DNA from: Enterobacter sp. BIGb0383
Lineage (GTDB): Bacteria > Pseudomonadota > Gammaproteobacteria > Enterobacterales > Enterobacteriaceae
Assembly: GCF_003751845.1 (NCBI RefSeq)
Contig: NZ_RJKQ01000001.1
Location: 558,001 to 622,000, forward strand
Length of the DNA: 64,000 nucleotides
Direction of reading: 5' to 3'
Part shown: piece by piece, positions 1 to 8,651 of the stretch
Layout of the letters: each line of letters starts with the position of its first letter
Position numbering within the stretch: the first letter of the stretch is position 1
The notes under the pieces: generated by a model
Database searches by the model: none
Seen by the model: the letters and a program-made list of their open reading frames with translations, nothing else
Told to the model about the DNA's origin: nothing
Made by a program: the position numbers and the translations under genes

Positions 1-738
1 AAAGTCCCGCTGCGTCTGCTGCTCGGCTACGGGTTGACGATAAGCTTCGGTCAGTTTGCCTTTCTGTTTTGCGCGATTAAGTTTGGTATGCCTGCCGGTC
101 TGGCCTCGCTGGTGCTGCAGGCGCAGGCTTTCTTCACCATTATTCTCGGCGCGCTGGTATTTGGCGAGCGGCTGCATCAGCGGCAGGTCACCGGCATTGC
201 GCTTGCTGTCTTTGGCGTACTGGTGCTGATTTATGCCAGCCTGAACGGTCAGCACGTGGCGCTGCTCGGCTTTATGCTTACTCTGCTGGGCGCGTTAAGC
301 TGGGCCTGCGGGAATATCTTTAATAAACAAATTATGCAGCGCGAGGATCGTCCGGCGGTGATGTCGCTGGTGGTCTGGAGCGCGCTGATCCCGATCCTGC
401 CTTTTATGCTGGCATCAATGCTGCTTGACGGGGCTGCCGTCATGATGGAAAGCCTGCGTACAATTGATATGACCACCGTTCTGTCGCTGATTTACCTGGC
501 GCTGGTCGCCACGATTATGGGCTACGGGATCTGGGGCTCGCTGCTGGGGCGCTATGAAACCTGGCGCGTGGCACCGTTGTCGCTGCTGGTGCCGGTTTTT
601 GGCCTGGGGAGCGCGGCGCTGTTTCTTGGGGAAACCCTGACGGCGACGCAGTTACTGGGGGCGGTGCTGATTATGGCGGGTCTCTACATTAACGTCTTTG
701 GCCTGCGGTCCTGGTGGGCGAAGACGGTTAACGGCTAA
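1..738 (+). CDS. eamA: O-acetylserine/cysteine exporter EamA, 5' end missing
   Basis: Inner-membrane exporter of cysteine and O-acetylserine in the EamA/DMT drug/metabolite transporter superfamily. The frame is open from base 1 (K-V-P-L-R-L-L-L-G-Y-G), so about the first 55 residues of the roughly 299-residue protein lie outside the window. What is visible matches E. coli EamA closely, including the segments around LASLVLQAQAFFT and SWACGNIFNK and the C-terminal LGAVLIM..GLYINVFGLR, with eight or so hydrophobic segments. It lies next to marB, as in E. coli (eamA was formerly ydeD). A hairpin terminator follows directly. Identity is secure; only the N terminus is missing. Confidence 0.95.
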   Translation, partial: KVPLRLLLGYGLTISFGQFAFLFCAIKFGMPAGLASLVLQAQAFFTIILGALVFGERLHQRQVTGIALAVFGVLVLIYASLNGQHVALLGFMLTLLGALSWACGNIFNKQIMQREDRPAVMSLVVWSALIPILPFMLASMLLDGAAVMMESLRTIDMTTVLSLIYLALVATIMGYGIWGSLLGRYETWRVAPLSLLVPVFGLGSAALFLGETLTATQLLGAVLIMAGLYINVFGLRSWWAKTVNG

Positions 739-762
739 AAAAAAGCCCCGCGCAGGCGGGGC
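737..762 (-). terminator. Rho-independent terminator of marRAB, shared with eamA
   Basis: Stem GCCCCGC (745-751), loop GCAG, stem GCGGGGC (756-762). The run of A on the + strand at 737-744 gives a U-tract only for minus-strand transcripts, so it best terminates marRAB. It may act weakly for eamA in the other direction. Confidence 0.85.
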
Positions 763-782
763 AATCATTCTTTGTGGGCGAG

Positions 783-986
783 TTAGTTATAGTAAGGAAC
801 GCCCAGCTTGTCGGATTTGTCGTTACCGGTGCTCATATGGTTAAAGTCGAACGGCGATGTATCCTGTGCGGAAGGGAACATCACCGCATCGTGTTCACTC
901 TGAGCGGCCGGGTGGCTTTGCTCCGCAACACTCTGACCGGAAACAAGCACCAGCAGGCTTAACAGGGCGGAGACGAGCAGTTTCAT
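783..986 (-). CDS. marB: MarB, periplasmic protein of the mar operon
   Basis: A 67-residue protein with an N-terminal signal peptide (MKLLVSALLSLLVLVSGQSVA) and the conserved C-terminal block FDFNHMSTGNDKSDKLGVPYYN, as in E. coli MarB. In E. coli, MarB mildly lowers marA expression from the periplasm by an unknown mechanism. It is the last gene of marRAB, 28 nt after marA, and is followed by the operon terminator. It lacks the final few residues (QHAM) of the E. coli protein. Identity is clear from sequence and position. Confidence 0.92.
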   Translation of the reverse strand: MKLLVSALLSLLVLVSGQSVAEQSHPAAQSEHDAVMFPSAQDTSPFDFNHMSTGNDKSDKLGVPYYN

Positions 987-1014
987 AAAGTCCTCAATAC
1001 GTCTTAACAGGCGA

Positions 1015-1398
1015 TTAGCAATTACAGTTGGTTAGCGGGAACATATAGCGTGATTCAGCCGGTAAATTGTTCACGCGGAATTTGTGCGGCGGCACGTCGA
1101 AATGGTTCTTAAAGGTGCGCGTCAGCGTTTGCTGCGACTCAAAGCCGTAACGTTCAGCAAGATAGAGGATCGGCTCGTTACTCTCTTTCAGCTTCTGGGC
1201 GATCTCAGTCAGCTTGCGCGAGCGAATATACTGGCCCAGAGAGTGGCCCGTCTCTTTCTTAAACATCCGCTGCAGATGCCACTTAGAGTAGCCTGAACGC
1301 TGGGACACTTTCTCCAGCGACAGCGGCGATTCGAGATTACTTTCGATCCACTCCAGGATGCTATGAATAGTAATAGCGTCAGAATTACGTCTGGACAT
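1015..1398 (-). CDS. marA: Multiple antibiotic resistance transcriptional activator MarA
   Basis: A 127-residue AraC-family monomeric activator, the same length as E. coli MarA. It binds 20-bp marboxes and induces acrAB, tolC, micF and other stress genes. Two helix-turn-helix units are visible. The first is around [23 protein letters not shown] and the second around [22 protein letters not shown], both nearly invariant with E. coli. Only the last 20 residues diverge. It sits 15 nt downstream of marR in the same operon and is autoregulated through the marbox at 1929-1947. Confidence 0.97.
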   Translation of the reverse strand: MSRRNSDAITIHSILEWIESNLESPLSLEKVSQRSGYSKWHLQRMFKKETGHSLGQYIRSRKLTEIAQKLKESNEPILYLAERYGFESQQTLTRTFKNHFDVPPHKFRVNNLPAESRYMFPLTNCNC

Positions 1399-1413
1399 TT
1401 CTTACCTCTCTTG

Positions 1414-1848
1414 TTACGGCAGAACTTTCTTTAGCAGGTGTTCAAGGGTTGCGACTTCGTCCGCCGTTAAGTTTTTTGTTAATTCCTGATGCGTTGTCTG
1501 GCCAACAAGCTGGTGGCACTGTTCGCAGATGGCTGCGCCCTCAGGAGTCAGGGTCACCAGCACACCGCGTTTATCATTCGGATTCGGGCAGCGCGCGATC
1601 CAGCCTTTACAGGCCAGTCTGTCGAGCATGCGGGTCAGGGCGCCGAGATCGACCGAGAGCGCTTTTTTCAGCTCAACCGGCGGGACACACACCTGGCAAC
1701 GAATAGAGCACAGCACCTTAAACTGGGTGGCGGTGATCTCCAGCGGGGAGAGATATTCGTTGAGCAGACGCTCGGCTTTCTGGTTCACCATATGGATTAA
1801 GCGCCCAAGGGGAATTACCTCGTTAAAGAGATCATCGGTGCTTTTCAC
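1414..1848 (-). CDS. marR: Multiple antibiotic resistance repressor MarR
   Basis: A 144-residue winged-helix dimeric repressor of marRAB, released by salicylate and phenolics and by copper oxidation of Cys80. It starts with GTG (complement of 1846-1848), as in E. coli. The recognition helix region LSVDLGALTRMLDRLACKGW and wing NPNDKRGVLV are conserved. The cysteine after LDRLA matches the redox-active Cys80, so the copper/oxidant switch should be retained. Two palindromic operator sites lie just upstream. Confidence 0.97.
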   Translation of the reverse strand: MKSTDDLFNEVIPLGRLIHMVNQKAERLLNEYLSPLEITATQFKVLCSIRCQVCVPPVELKKALSVDLGALTRMLDRLACKGWIARCPNPNDKRGVLVTLTPEGAAICEQCHQLVGQTTHQELTKNLTADEVATLEHLLKKVLP

Positions 1849-1853
1849 AATGG

Positions 1854-1865
1854 TTGCCCTGGCAA
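1854..1865 (-). promoter_or_regulatory. marO operator site II (MarR binding site)
   Basis: Palindrome TTGCC-CT-GGCAA between the marR start codon and the -10 element. It matches the second MarR site of the E. coli marO region in sequence and position. Confidence 0.85.
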
Positions 1866-1883
1866 GTAATTTAGTTGCGGCTG

Positions 1884-1912
1884 ATATTATTGCCCAGGCA
1901 ATAACAAGTCAA
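1884..1912 (-). promoter_or_regulatory. marRAB promoter with overlapping marO site I
   Basis: On the minus strand, TTGACT (complement of 1907-1912) is followed after exactly 17 nt by TAATAT (complement of 1884-1889). The spacer holds the perfect palindrome TTATTGCC-CA-GGCAATAA (1887-1904), which is MarR site I. Repressor and RNA polymerase would compete directly, as established in E. coli. Confidence 0.9.
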
Positions 1913-1928
1913 CCGTACCTCAGAACCG

Positions 1929-1947
1929 ACCACACGATTTGCTAAAG
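1929..1947 (-). promoter_or_regulatory. marbox upstream of marRAB
   Basis: The + strand reads ACCACACGATTTGCTAAAG, close to the E. coli mar marbox (CCACGTTTTGCTAAAT core). It lies just upstream of the -35 element in the position of the autoactivating MarA/SoxS/Rob site. Confidence 0.75.
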
Positions 1948-2086
1948 TGATGTGTGTCACATTTTTTTGCCACTTTGCATCATAATCAACCGCACAATGT
2001 GCAATATCTGGTCGTGGCCTTCGCAGGGAAGAAAACTTTATACTGACGCCTGTTGCCGATGGTTTCACCGGAAGATAAGGATGATT

Positions 2087-2755
2087 ATGCTGGATTTGAT
2101 AAAAGTGATTGGCCTCGGGCTGGTGGTGCTGCTACCGCTGGCTAACCCGCTAACCACCGTTGCGCTGTTCCTCGGGCTGTCCGGGAATATGAACAATGCC
2201 GAACGGGCGCAGCAGTCGCGGATGGCGTCACTCTACGTCTTTATCATTATGATGGTGGCGTATTATGCCGGGCAGCTGGTCATGAACACCTTTGGGATCT
2301 CGATCCCCGGCCTGCGGATTGCCGGGGGCTTAATCGTCGCCTTTATCGGTTTCAGAATGCTGTTCCCGCCGCACAAAGCCCATGAGTCCCCGGAGGCGAA
2401 AACCAAATCCGAAGAGCTGCGTGATGAGCCGGATACCAATATCGCCTTTGTCCCGCTGGCGATGCCCAGCACCGCCGGGCCGGGGACGATCGCGATGATC
2501 ATCAGTTCGGCGTCGACCGTGCGTAACAGCACCGAGTTTCCCGCCTGGGTGATTACCGTTGCGCCGCCGCTGATTTTCGCCGCCGTGGCGCTGATCCTGT
2601 GGGCCAGCCTGCACAGTTCCGGGGCGATTATGCGGCTGGTGGGCAAGGGCGGTATTGAAGCGATCTCCCGCCTGATGGGGTTCCTGCTGGTCTGTATGGG
2701 CGTGCAGTTTATTATTAACGGCGTACTGGAAATCATCACCCAGTATCCTCACTAA
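2087..2755 (+). CDS. marC: MarC family inner-membrane protein
   Basis: A 222-residue, six-helix membrane protein divergent from marRAB. It is nearly colinear with the 221-residue E. coli MarC ([20 protein letters not shown] start, conserved [19 protein letters not shown] and [20 protein letters not shown]). Despite its name it is not needed for the Mar resistance phenotype, and its function is unknown. The start at 2087 is chosen from the homologue N terminus and the AAGGA at 2077-2081. The frame stays open farther upstream, but that stretch has no RBS and is the operator region. Confidence 0.93.
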   Translation: MLDLIKVIGLGLVVLLPLANPLTTVALFLGLSGNMNNAERAQQSRMASLYVFIIMMVAYYAGQLVMNTFGISIPGLRIAGGLIVAFIGFRMLFPPHKAHESPEAKTKSEELRDEPDTNIAFVPLAMPSTAGPGTIAMIISSASTVRNSTEFPAWVITVAPPLIFAAVALILWASLHSSGAIMRLVGKGGIEAISRLMGFLLVCMGVQFIINGVLEIITQYPH

Positions 2756-2763
2756 GGACGCGG

Positions 2764-3915
2764 ATGCGCACACTCATTGCCCCTTTACTGCTGGTATTCT
2801 CGCTGGCTCTGCTCGGCTGCCAGCAGCGGGCGCAGATGGCCCCGACGGGCCAGGCCAGCTTTGCCGACTATCAGCAGCAAACCCGGGAGTGGGTCAGCGG
2901 CCATCGGGCTTTTCAGAACCTGGATAAGCAGACCGAACTGACATGGAATACGCCGCAGGAGTGGCGACCGGTGGGGACGCCGCGTAAAGGTATTCTGCTG
3001 ATCCACGGCCTGGGTGACTCGCCGGGATCCTTTATTGATATTGCGCCCCGGCTTGCCCGGCAAGGTTTCCTGGTGCGCACCGTACTGCTGGCCGGTCACG
3101 GCACGCGGCCTGCCGATATGCTCAACGTCTCGGTGGATGACTGGCGGCGGGTTGTGCGCGAGCAGGCGCAGATCCTCAGCCGTGAGGTGCCTGAACTCTG
3201 GCTGGGCGGGTTCTCAACCGGCGCGAATCTGGCGCTGGAGTATGCCATGCAGCACCCGGACGTTGACGGGATGCTGCTGTTCTCTCCGGCCTTTAAATCC
3301 AGTACCGACTACGATTTTCTCGCGCCCGCCGCTTCCCTGTTCCGCGACTGGCTGCGTCCGCCCAGCCAGGTCTTTCCGCAGCAAATTGCCACCCGTTATC
3401 TGCGGGTGCCGACCAATGGTTTCGCCCAGTTTTACTACACCAGCGCCGCCGCGCAGAATTTGATCGCCAGAAAACAGTGGGATAAACCGGTGCTGATGGT
3501 GCTGACCGAGCACGATTCGGTCCTGAACACGGCGTGGATCCTGAATCACTTTGACGCTACCTTCACCCATCCTGCCAGCCGGGTGATCTGGTACGGCACG
3601 CCGCCGGTACAAGCGGCGGGACTGTCCCGTCTGCGCGTGCGGTCCGATAACCTGCCCGAGGAGCGTATTAGCCAGTTTTCCCATATGTCGGTGCTGTTTG
3701 CGCCAGACAACCCGCTTTACGGGCGCAAAGGCACGCTGCCGCTGTGCTCAAACGGGCAAACTGAGGCGGCAGCGCAGCGCTGTCTGCAGGGGGAAGAGGT
3801 GTGGTACTCCGACTGGGGACTGCTGGAAGAGAATAAAATTCACGCCCGCTTAACCTGGAACCCGTGGTTTGACTGGCAGGCGGCGGTGATGAATGAGGTG
3901 GTCGAACAGGGATAA
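2764..3915 (+). CDS. Predicted lipoprotein alpha/beta hydrolase
   Basis: A 383-residue protein with a lipobox LLGC (Cys19), so probably an envelope lipoprotein. The remainder is an alpha/beta hydrolase of the serine aminopeptidase/monoacylglycerol-lipase type. HGLG (81-84) forms the oxyanion turn and G-F-S-T-G (149-153) holds the probable nucleophile Ser151. A late ISQFSHMS segment could supply the catalytic His. The substrate is unknown; an acyl-ester or lysophospholipid is a family-level guess. It starts 8 nt after marC and probably shares its transcript. It is absent between marC and sotB in E. coli. Confidence 0.75.
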   Translation: MRTLIAPLLLVFSLALLGCQQRAQMAPTGQASFADYQQQTREWVSGHRAFQNLDKQTELTWNTPQEWRPVGTPRKGILLIHGLGDSPGSFIDIAPRLARQGFLVRTVLLAGHGTRPADMLNVSVDDWRRVVREQAQILSREVPELWLGGFSTGANLALEYAMQHPDVDGMLLFSPAFKSSTDYDFLAPAASLFRDWLRPPSQVFPQQIATRYLRVPTNGFAQFYYTSAAAQNLIARKQWDKPVLMVLTEHDSVLNTAWILNHFDATFTHPASRVIWYGTPPVQAAGLSRLRVRSDNLPEERISQFSHMSVLFAPDNPLYGRKGTLPLCSNGQTEAAAQRCLQGEEVWYSDWGLLEENKIHARLTWNPWFDWQAAVMNEVVEQG

Positions 3916-3916
3916 T

Positions 3917-3941
3917 CCCGGCGGCACAGCAGGCCGCCGGG
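3917..3941. terminator. Hairpin between convergent hydrolase and sotB genes
   Basis: Nine-bp perfect stem CCCGGCGGC / GCCGCCGGG with a 7-nt loop between the two convergent stop codons. There is no clear U-tract, so it is a putative bidirectional terminator. Confidence 0.5.
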
Positions 3942-3948
3942 CAATCAA

Positions 3949-5145
3949 TCAGGAGTGGTGAGGCTGCTCTTCCAGCGAAACCGGCCAGCGGCGGAAGATA
4001 ATCACCGCCCAGACCAGCGCGGCCAGCGCCGGGACCGCACCGACATAGCCGATAGAGGTCATGGAGAGATGCGTACTGACCTGGCTGCCCACCAGCGCGC
4101 CCGCGCCGATACCAATATTGAAAATCCCCGAGAATAGCGACATGGCAACGTCGGTCGCATCCGGCGCCAGCGCCAGCACTTTAACCTGCATTCCCAGGCC
4201 GATAATCATAATGGCAATACCCCAGAAGACGCTCAGGATCGCGAGGCTCATCTCGCTCTGCGCGGACGGCAGCAGCAGCAGCAAACAGACTAGCAGCAGG
4301 CCAATCGCGCTGCCGATAAGCGTTGAGGCATGCAGAGTGCCCAGCTTGCCGAACAGCACGCTGCCGAAAATGCCCGCGCCGCCGAGAACCAGCAGCAGGG
4401 CGGTGGCGAAATTGCCGCTAAATCCGGCCACGTCCCGCACAAAAGGTTCGATATAGGTGTAGGCCGTGTAGTGGGCGGTGACCACCACCACGGTAAGCAG
4501 ATAAATACTCAGCAGCGCCGGGCGACGGAACAGCACCGGCAGGCTTTTCAGGGAGCCGGAATGTTCGCTTGGCATTTTCGGCAGGAGTTTAATCAGGCAC
4601 ACCAGGGTGACCAGCGCGACCAGACCGATAGCAAAGAAGGTGGTACGCCAGCCGAAAGCCTGGCCGACGACGCGGCCAATCGGAATGCCGAGGACCATGG
4701 CCAGCGCCGTACCGGTGGCAATAAGGCTCAGCGCCTGCGCGCGTTTGCCCGCCGGGGCCAGACGAATCGCCAGCGCGGCGGTAATCGACCAGAAGATCGC
4801 GTGGGCAAAGGCGATACCGATGCGGCTAATCATCAGCACGGTAAAGTTCCATGCGAGGAAAGAGAGCACGTGGCTGGCGATAAACACCACAAACAGGCAA
4901 ATCAGCAGCTTGCGGCGTTCAACCTGGCTGGTCAGCAGCATAAACGGCAGCGACATCAGGGCCACCACCCAGGCATAGATCGTCAGCATTATCCCCACCT
5001 GAGCGGTGCTCATATCGAAGCTGGCGGCGATATCGGACAGTAACCCGACCGGCACAAATTCGGTGGTATTAAAGATAAAGGCTGCGACGGCGAGAGTAAT
5101 TACCCGCAGCCACGCGACTTTGCGTGAGACCGTGTTTGTTGTCAT
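3949..5145 (-). CDS. sotB: Sugar efflux transporter SotB (MFS)
   Basis: A 398-residue major-facilitator protein with 12 predicted membrane segments. It matches E. coli SotB/YdeA, which exports arabinose and IPTG-like sugars (starting [31 protein letters not shown]). The family motif region [13 protein letters not shown] follows helix 2. It converges on the hydrolase gene. In E. coli sotB lies directly next to marC, so the hydrolase is an insertion in this pair. Two inverted repeats lie in its upstream region. Confidence 0.92.
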   Translation of the reverse strand: MTTNTVSRKVAWLRVITLAVAAFIFNTTEFVPVGLLSDIAASFDMSTAQVGIMLTIYAWVVALMSLPFMLLTSQVERRKLLICLFVVFIASHVLSFLAWNFTVLMISRIGIAFAHAIFWSITAALAIRLAPAGKRAQALSLIATGTALAMVLGIPIGRVVGQAFGWRTTFFAIGLVALVTLVCLIKLLPKMPSEHSGSLKSLPVLFRRPALLSIYLLTVVVVTAHYTAYTYIEPFVRDVAGFSGNFATALLLVLGGAGIFGSVLFGKLGTLHASTLIGSAIGLLLVCLLLLLPSAQSEMSLAILSVFWGIAIMIIGLGMQVKVLALAPDATDVAMSLFSGIFNIGIGAGALVGSQVSTHLSMTSIGYVGAVPALAALVWAVIIFRRWPVSLEEQPHHS

Positions 5146-5194
5146 AAAAATATACTGGATGTGTGGCGGAGAGAATTAGCGTCGATCTTAAAAC

Positions 5195-5208
5195 TTTCGC
5201 TGGCGAAA
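5195..5208 (-). promoter_or_regulatory. Candidate operator upstream of sotB
   Basis: Perfect inverted repeat TTTCGC-TG-GCGAAA about 50 bp upstream of the sotB start. A looser related repeat (TTTTCTCGC-AG-AGCGAAAAG) lies at 5237-5255. Two similar palindromes in a 207-bp divergent region suggest a regulator-binding site; the regulator is unknown. Confidence 0.4.
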
Positions 5209-5352
5209 ATACAGGCATTTTGTGATTTATGTCTCATTTTCTCGCAGAGCGAAAAGACAGAGCACGCCATTGTTTTTGCTAAAGATACTGCGCAATTCTC
5301 GCCGTTATGCGATGTTAGAGAACATTATTGATAGTCAAGACGGGAACGGACA

Positions 5353-6144
5353 ATGCAGGAAATTGATTTTTATATGGTCGATGCGTTCACTGAGCGCACC
5401 TTCGGCGGCAATGCGGCTGCGGTTTGCCCCTTACCGGCCTGGCTGCCGGATGAGACGCTGCTGAAGATGGCGCAGCAGCATAACCAGTCGGAAACGGCGT
5501 TTTTTGTGGCAAACGACGGCGGCTTTGAGCTGCGCTGGTTTACCACCCAGTATGAGATCAACCTCTGCGGGCATGCGACCCTCGCGGCGGCGCACGTTAT
5601 CTGGACGCATCTGGGCTACGACCAGCCGGTTATCCGTTTTAACACGCGTTTTGTCGGTGAGCTCAGCGTCAGCCGCAATGATGGCTGGCTGACGCTCGAT
5701 TTCCCGGCCTGGGAGAGTGACGTTGTCACTAATCCACCGGCGCTGCTGTTCAGCACCCTCGGTATCGACGGGGCGCAGGAAGTGCGTGTGGGCCGTGACT
5801 ATATGGTGGTACTGGAAAACCAGCAGCAGGTGGAGGCCATTACCCCCGATATCGCGGGTATGATCCCGCTGGGTAAAATGGTCTGTATCACAGCACCTGG
5901 CGACAAGGCGGATTTTGTCAGCCGCTTCTTCTGTCCGGGCGAAGCGGTGGCGGAAGATCCGGTTACCGGTTCGACCCACTCAATGCTGATCCCATACTGG
6001 GGTGCACGTCTGGGCCGCCAGAAAATGGATGCGCTCCAGGTTTCCCGTCGCGGCGGGGTGTTGCGCTGTGAATGGTCCGGCGACCGGGTACTGATAGGTG
6101 GTCAGGCGACCACCTATATCGTCGGCAAGATCTTTTTAGATTAA
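5353..6144 (+). CDS. PhzF family isomerase/epimerase-like protein
   Basis: A 263-residue protein of the PhzF/diaminopimelate-epimerase-like fold. It shows the first-domain signature DAFTERTFGGNAAAV (10-24), the acidic residue in NQSETAFF (Glu47, the usual catalytic Glu), LCGHATLAAAHV, and the second-domain FFCPGEAVAEDPVTGSTHSML. The substrate is not predictable; relatives act on phenazine precursors or amino-acid-like compounds. Start ATG 5353. It is a single gene whose 3' end overlaps the opposing dehydrogenase by 4 nt. Confidence 0.85.
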   Translation: MQEIDFYMVDAFTERTFGGNAAAVCPLPAWLPDETLLKMAQQHNQSETAFFVANDGGFELRWFTTQYEINLCGHATLAAAHVIWTHLGYDQPVIRFNTRFVGELSVSRNDGWLTLDFPAWESDVVTNPPALLFSTLGIDGAQEVRVGRDYMVVLENQQQVEAITPDIAGMIPLGKMVCITAPGDKADFVSRFFCPGEAVAEDPVTGSTHSMLIPYWGARLGRQKMDALQVSRRGGVLRCEWSGDRVLIGGQATTYIVGKIFLD

Positions 6145-7085
6145 GGCAGACGGGCAATACTGGCTTTGATGGTGGCGGCGGAGTGATGAAACTTCGCCAG
6201 CTCATCCTCAGCCAGCCGCAATTCGATAATCTGTTGTACACCGCTTTGTGCCAGCACGGCAGGGACGCCGATGGCCACTTCGCTTTCACCATACTCGCCG
6301 TCGAGAATACAGGACACCGCCAGCGCCCGGTGGCTGCCGGTAAAGATATTGCGGCAGATCTCGGCGATAGTCCCCGCGATCCCGTATTCGGTACAGCCTT
6401 TACCCGCGTAAATCTCAAACCCCAGCCGACGTACTTTTTCCGCCATTTTCACCCGATCCAGCGCCCGACCGGTGCGCCGCTGATAGACATCGGCAATAGG
6501 GGAGCCATACACCGTTGAGTGAGACCAGACCGGGAACTGGCTGTCGCCGTGTTCGCCGAGAATAAAGGCATCGATACTCTGCGCACCGATATCCAGCTCC
6601 TGAGCAAGCGTGCGGCGCAGTCGGGTGGTATCGAGCCAGACGCCGGTGCCGATCACCTGCGCTCTGGGCAGCCCGGAGAGCTGCCATACCTGCCAGGTGA
6701 TAATGTCGCAGGGGTTGGTGGCGACCAGGAAAATGCCCTTAAAACCGCCCGCCATCATTTGTGGCACAATCGTTTTCACGATCCGCGCCGTACCGGTCAG
6801 TTCATCAAGCCGGGTTTGTCCCGGCTTTAGCGCGCCGCCGGAGACGGTGATCACGGCAATATCCACGTCGGCACACTCGCTGGCTTCGCGCGTAGAAATG
6901 GTCACCATCCCTGGCATATAGGCCGCGGCATCGCTGAGATCGTCAACATGAGCCTGAACCCGCGCTTTGTCGAGGTCCACCAGAATCAGCTCTTCACAAA
7001 TCGCCTGATTTAACAGGGCATAGGCTGCTGACGCGCCGACGTTGCCGGTGCCGATAATCATCACTTTACGTGCTTTGGTATTCAT
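6141..7085 (-). CDS. L-2-hydroxyacid (lactate/malate-like) dehydrogenase
   Basis: A 314-residue NAD-dependent enzyme of the LDH/MDH family. Visible features are the Rossmann loop GTGNVGAS (12-19), the NADH acidic residue in LVDLD, the catalytic pair Asp152/His179 (LDTTR; GEHGDS), substrate Arg155 and Arg92, and Thr in GCTEYGI. The specificity-loop position equivalent to LDH residue 102 (Gln in lactate, Arg in malate dehydrogenases) is Leu86 (GGALKPGQTR). The preferred acid may therefore be bulkier or more hydrophobic than pyruvate. It is a monocistronic gene convergent with the PhzF-like gene. Confidence 0.85.
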   Translation of the reverse strand: MNTKARKVMIIGTGNVGASAAYALLNQAICEELILVDLDKARVQAHVDDLSDAAAYMPGMVTISTREASECADVDIAVITVSGGALKPGQTRLDELTGTARIVKTIVPQMMAGGFKGIFLVATNPCDIITWQVWQLSGLPRAQVIGTGVWLDTTRLRRTLAQELDIGAQSIDAFILGEHGDSQFPVWSHSTVYGSPIADVYQRRTGRALDRVKMAEKVRRLGFEIYAGKGCTEYGIAGTIAEICRNIFTGSHRALAVSCILDGEYGESEVAIGVPAVLAQSGVQQIIELRLAEDELAKFHHSAATIKASIARLP

Positions 7086-7235
7086 TGGGCTTCCGCTGGA
7101 AATTTTTGACGCGATTAAGCTACTGCCAGACAGGGGTTAGCGCAACCGAACGGTGCAGCTATAAGTTAATGCTATGGGCGATGGAAATCGCGTCGGGTTA
7201 GGGTATGAACAGAATAAAAAAACCGGAGTGCCTGC

Positions 7236-7718
7236 ATGTACCGTATCGCAATCGAACCCATCGACCAGCCGGATATTCTGGCGCTTATCGACAAGCTGGA
7301 TCGCTACCAGAGCGCGCTTTATCCCGAGGAGAGTAACCATCTGGTCGAACTGCGCACGATCCCGGCATCCGACCTGATTATGCAGGCGATCCGCGATAGT
7401 CGCGGCCAGGCGATTGGCTGCGGGGCCGTAGTGCTTAATGCGGATGGCAGCGGTGAGATCAAACGCGTCTTTATCGATAGCGCCCATCGCGGGCAGCTGC
7501 TGGGAGAAAAACTTGTCGCGTCGCTGGAAGCCGCCGCGCTGGAGCGGGGCTGCCATACGCTGCAGCTGGAAACCGGTATCCGCCAGCAGGCGGCGATCCG
7601 TCTATATGCGCGCTGCGGGTATCAGACGTGTGCGGCTTTTGCGCCTTACGAGCCCGATCCCCTCAGCGTGTTTATGACAAAGCTGCTGGTGGCTGACGTT
7701 CGTTTAGCAGCCCTATAA
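7236..7718 (+). CDS. GNAT family N-acetyltransferase
   Basis: A 160-residue acetyltransferase. The acetyl-CoA loop appears as a variant of Q/R-x-x-G-x-G/A in [16 protein letters not shown], followed by [21 protein letters not shown], the usual beta5-alpha4 of the fold. The acceptor is unknown. Start ATG 7236 sits at the first methionine after an A-rich leader. Its last 47 nt overlap the end of the convergent ptrR gene. Confidence 0.8.
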   Translation: MYRIAIEPIDQPDILALIDKLDRYQSALYPEESNHLVELRTIPASDLIMQAIRDSRGQAIGCGAVVLNADGSGEIKRVFIDSAHRGQLLGEKLVASLEAAALERGCHTLQLETGIRQQAAIRLYARCGYQTCAAFAPYEPDPLSVFMTKLLVADVRLAAL

Positions 7719-8550
7719 ACGCCTCGAGCGGGCGGGACATCGCTTCCCGCCGCCAGATAAGCCAGGTGGTCAGCCAGCGCCAGTTTTCCGCCAGCGGCCA
7801 GGTCGCGACCTGGTGATGACCGGGCATACTTTCCAGCATACTGCGCGGCATCAGCGCCAGACCCGCACCGGCAATCGCACAGGCCAGCATCCCGTGATAG
7901 GACTCCATTTCATGAATTTTGCCCGGCATCGCGCCGTCGGCATGAAACCAGCTTTCGAAATGACGGCGATAGGAGCAGTTAGCGCGAAAGGCGTAAATAC
8001 TGGCCCCGTTGACTTCACCCGCCCGCGTTATCGGCGGGTGTCCTGCCGGGCCGACAATCATCATCTCTTCCTGATAGACGGGTATCCCGTTAAGCCCCGG
8101 ATGCGTCACCGGGCCATCAACGAAGGCGGCATTCAGGGTGCCAGCCAGCACGCCGTCGATCATCTTCCCGGAGGGACCGGTGGCGAGGTCAAACTGGATC
8201 CGGGGATAACGCTGATTATACGCGGCAAGCGTGCCGGGAATGCGCACGGCGGCGGTACTCTCCAGCGCGCCGAGGGAAAAGAGCCCCTGGGGTTCATCCC
8301 CGGCGACGACCATCCGGGCTTCCTCTACCAGGGCGAGGATCTGTTCGCTGTAGCGCAAAAAACTGTGTCCGGCGGGCGAGAGCCGTAGCCGCTGATTCTC
8401 ACGGATAAACAGATCCACCCCGAGATCCGCTTCCAGCTGGCGGATACGGGTCGTCAGGTTCGACGGCACCCGGTGTACCTGCTGCGCGGCGCGGGTAATG
8501 CTGCCGGTATGGGCGACGGCGGTAAACATCTCAAGCTGGGTCAGATCCAT
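7672..8550 (-). CDS. ptrR: LysR-type regulator PtrR (YneJ)
   Basis: A 292-residue LysR-family regulator, nearly colinear with E. coli YneJ/PtrR. The HTH is [40 protein letters not shown] in residues 1-40, and the C-terminal effector domain includes [24 protein letters not shown]. In E. coli, PtrR controls the adjacent sad gene in putrescine/GABA use. Here it is divergent from sad with about 100 bp between them, so the same control is likely. Confidence 0.92.
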   Translation of the reverse strand: MDLTQLEMFTAVAHTGSITRAAQQVHRVPSNLTTRIRQLEADLGVDLFIRENQRLRLSPAGHSFLRYSEQILALVEEARMVVAGDEPQGLFSLGALESTAAVRIPGTLAAYNQRYPRIQFDLATGPSGKMIDGVLAGTLNAAFVDGPVTHPGLNGIPVYQEEMMIVGPAGHPPITRAGEVNGASIYAFRANCSYRRHFESWFHADGAMPGKIHEMESYHGMLACAIAGAGLALMPRSMLESMPGHHQVATWPLAENWRWLTTWLIWRREAMSRPLEAFIGLLNERQPPAALS

Positions 8551-8651
8551 GCCTTTCTCATTTCGTGAAAATAATCGTTAAAAATATTCAGTTTTCATAA
8601 ATAACAGGATCCGTCAGGATAATGCAAGTCCCCTACAACGGAGAAAACATC

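Noticed and set aside
1529-1945. Long + strand frame through marR and marO
   Set aside because: It is antisense to marR, has no RBS and crosses the operator palindromes; a compositional shadow.
1952-2086. Upstream extension of the marC reading frame (start at 1952)
   Set aside because: It covers the marbox and promoter region and lacks an RBS; homologous MarC begins MLDLIKV at 2087.
4330-5043. 237-codon + strand frame opposite sotB
   Set aside because: Its product is Gln/His/Arg-rich, typical of the antisense of a GC-rich membrane-protein gene.
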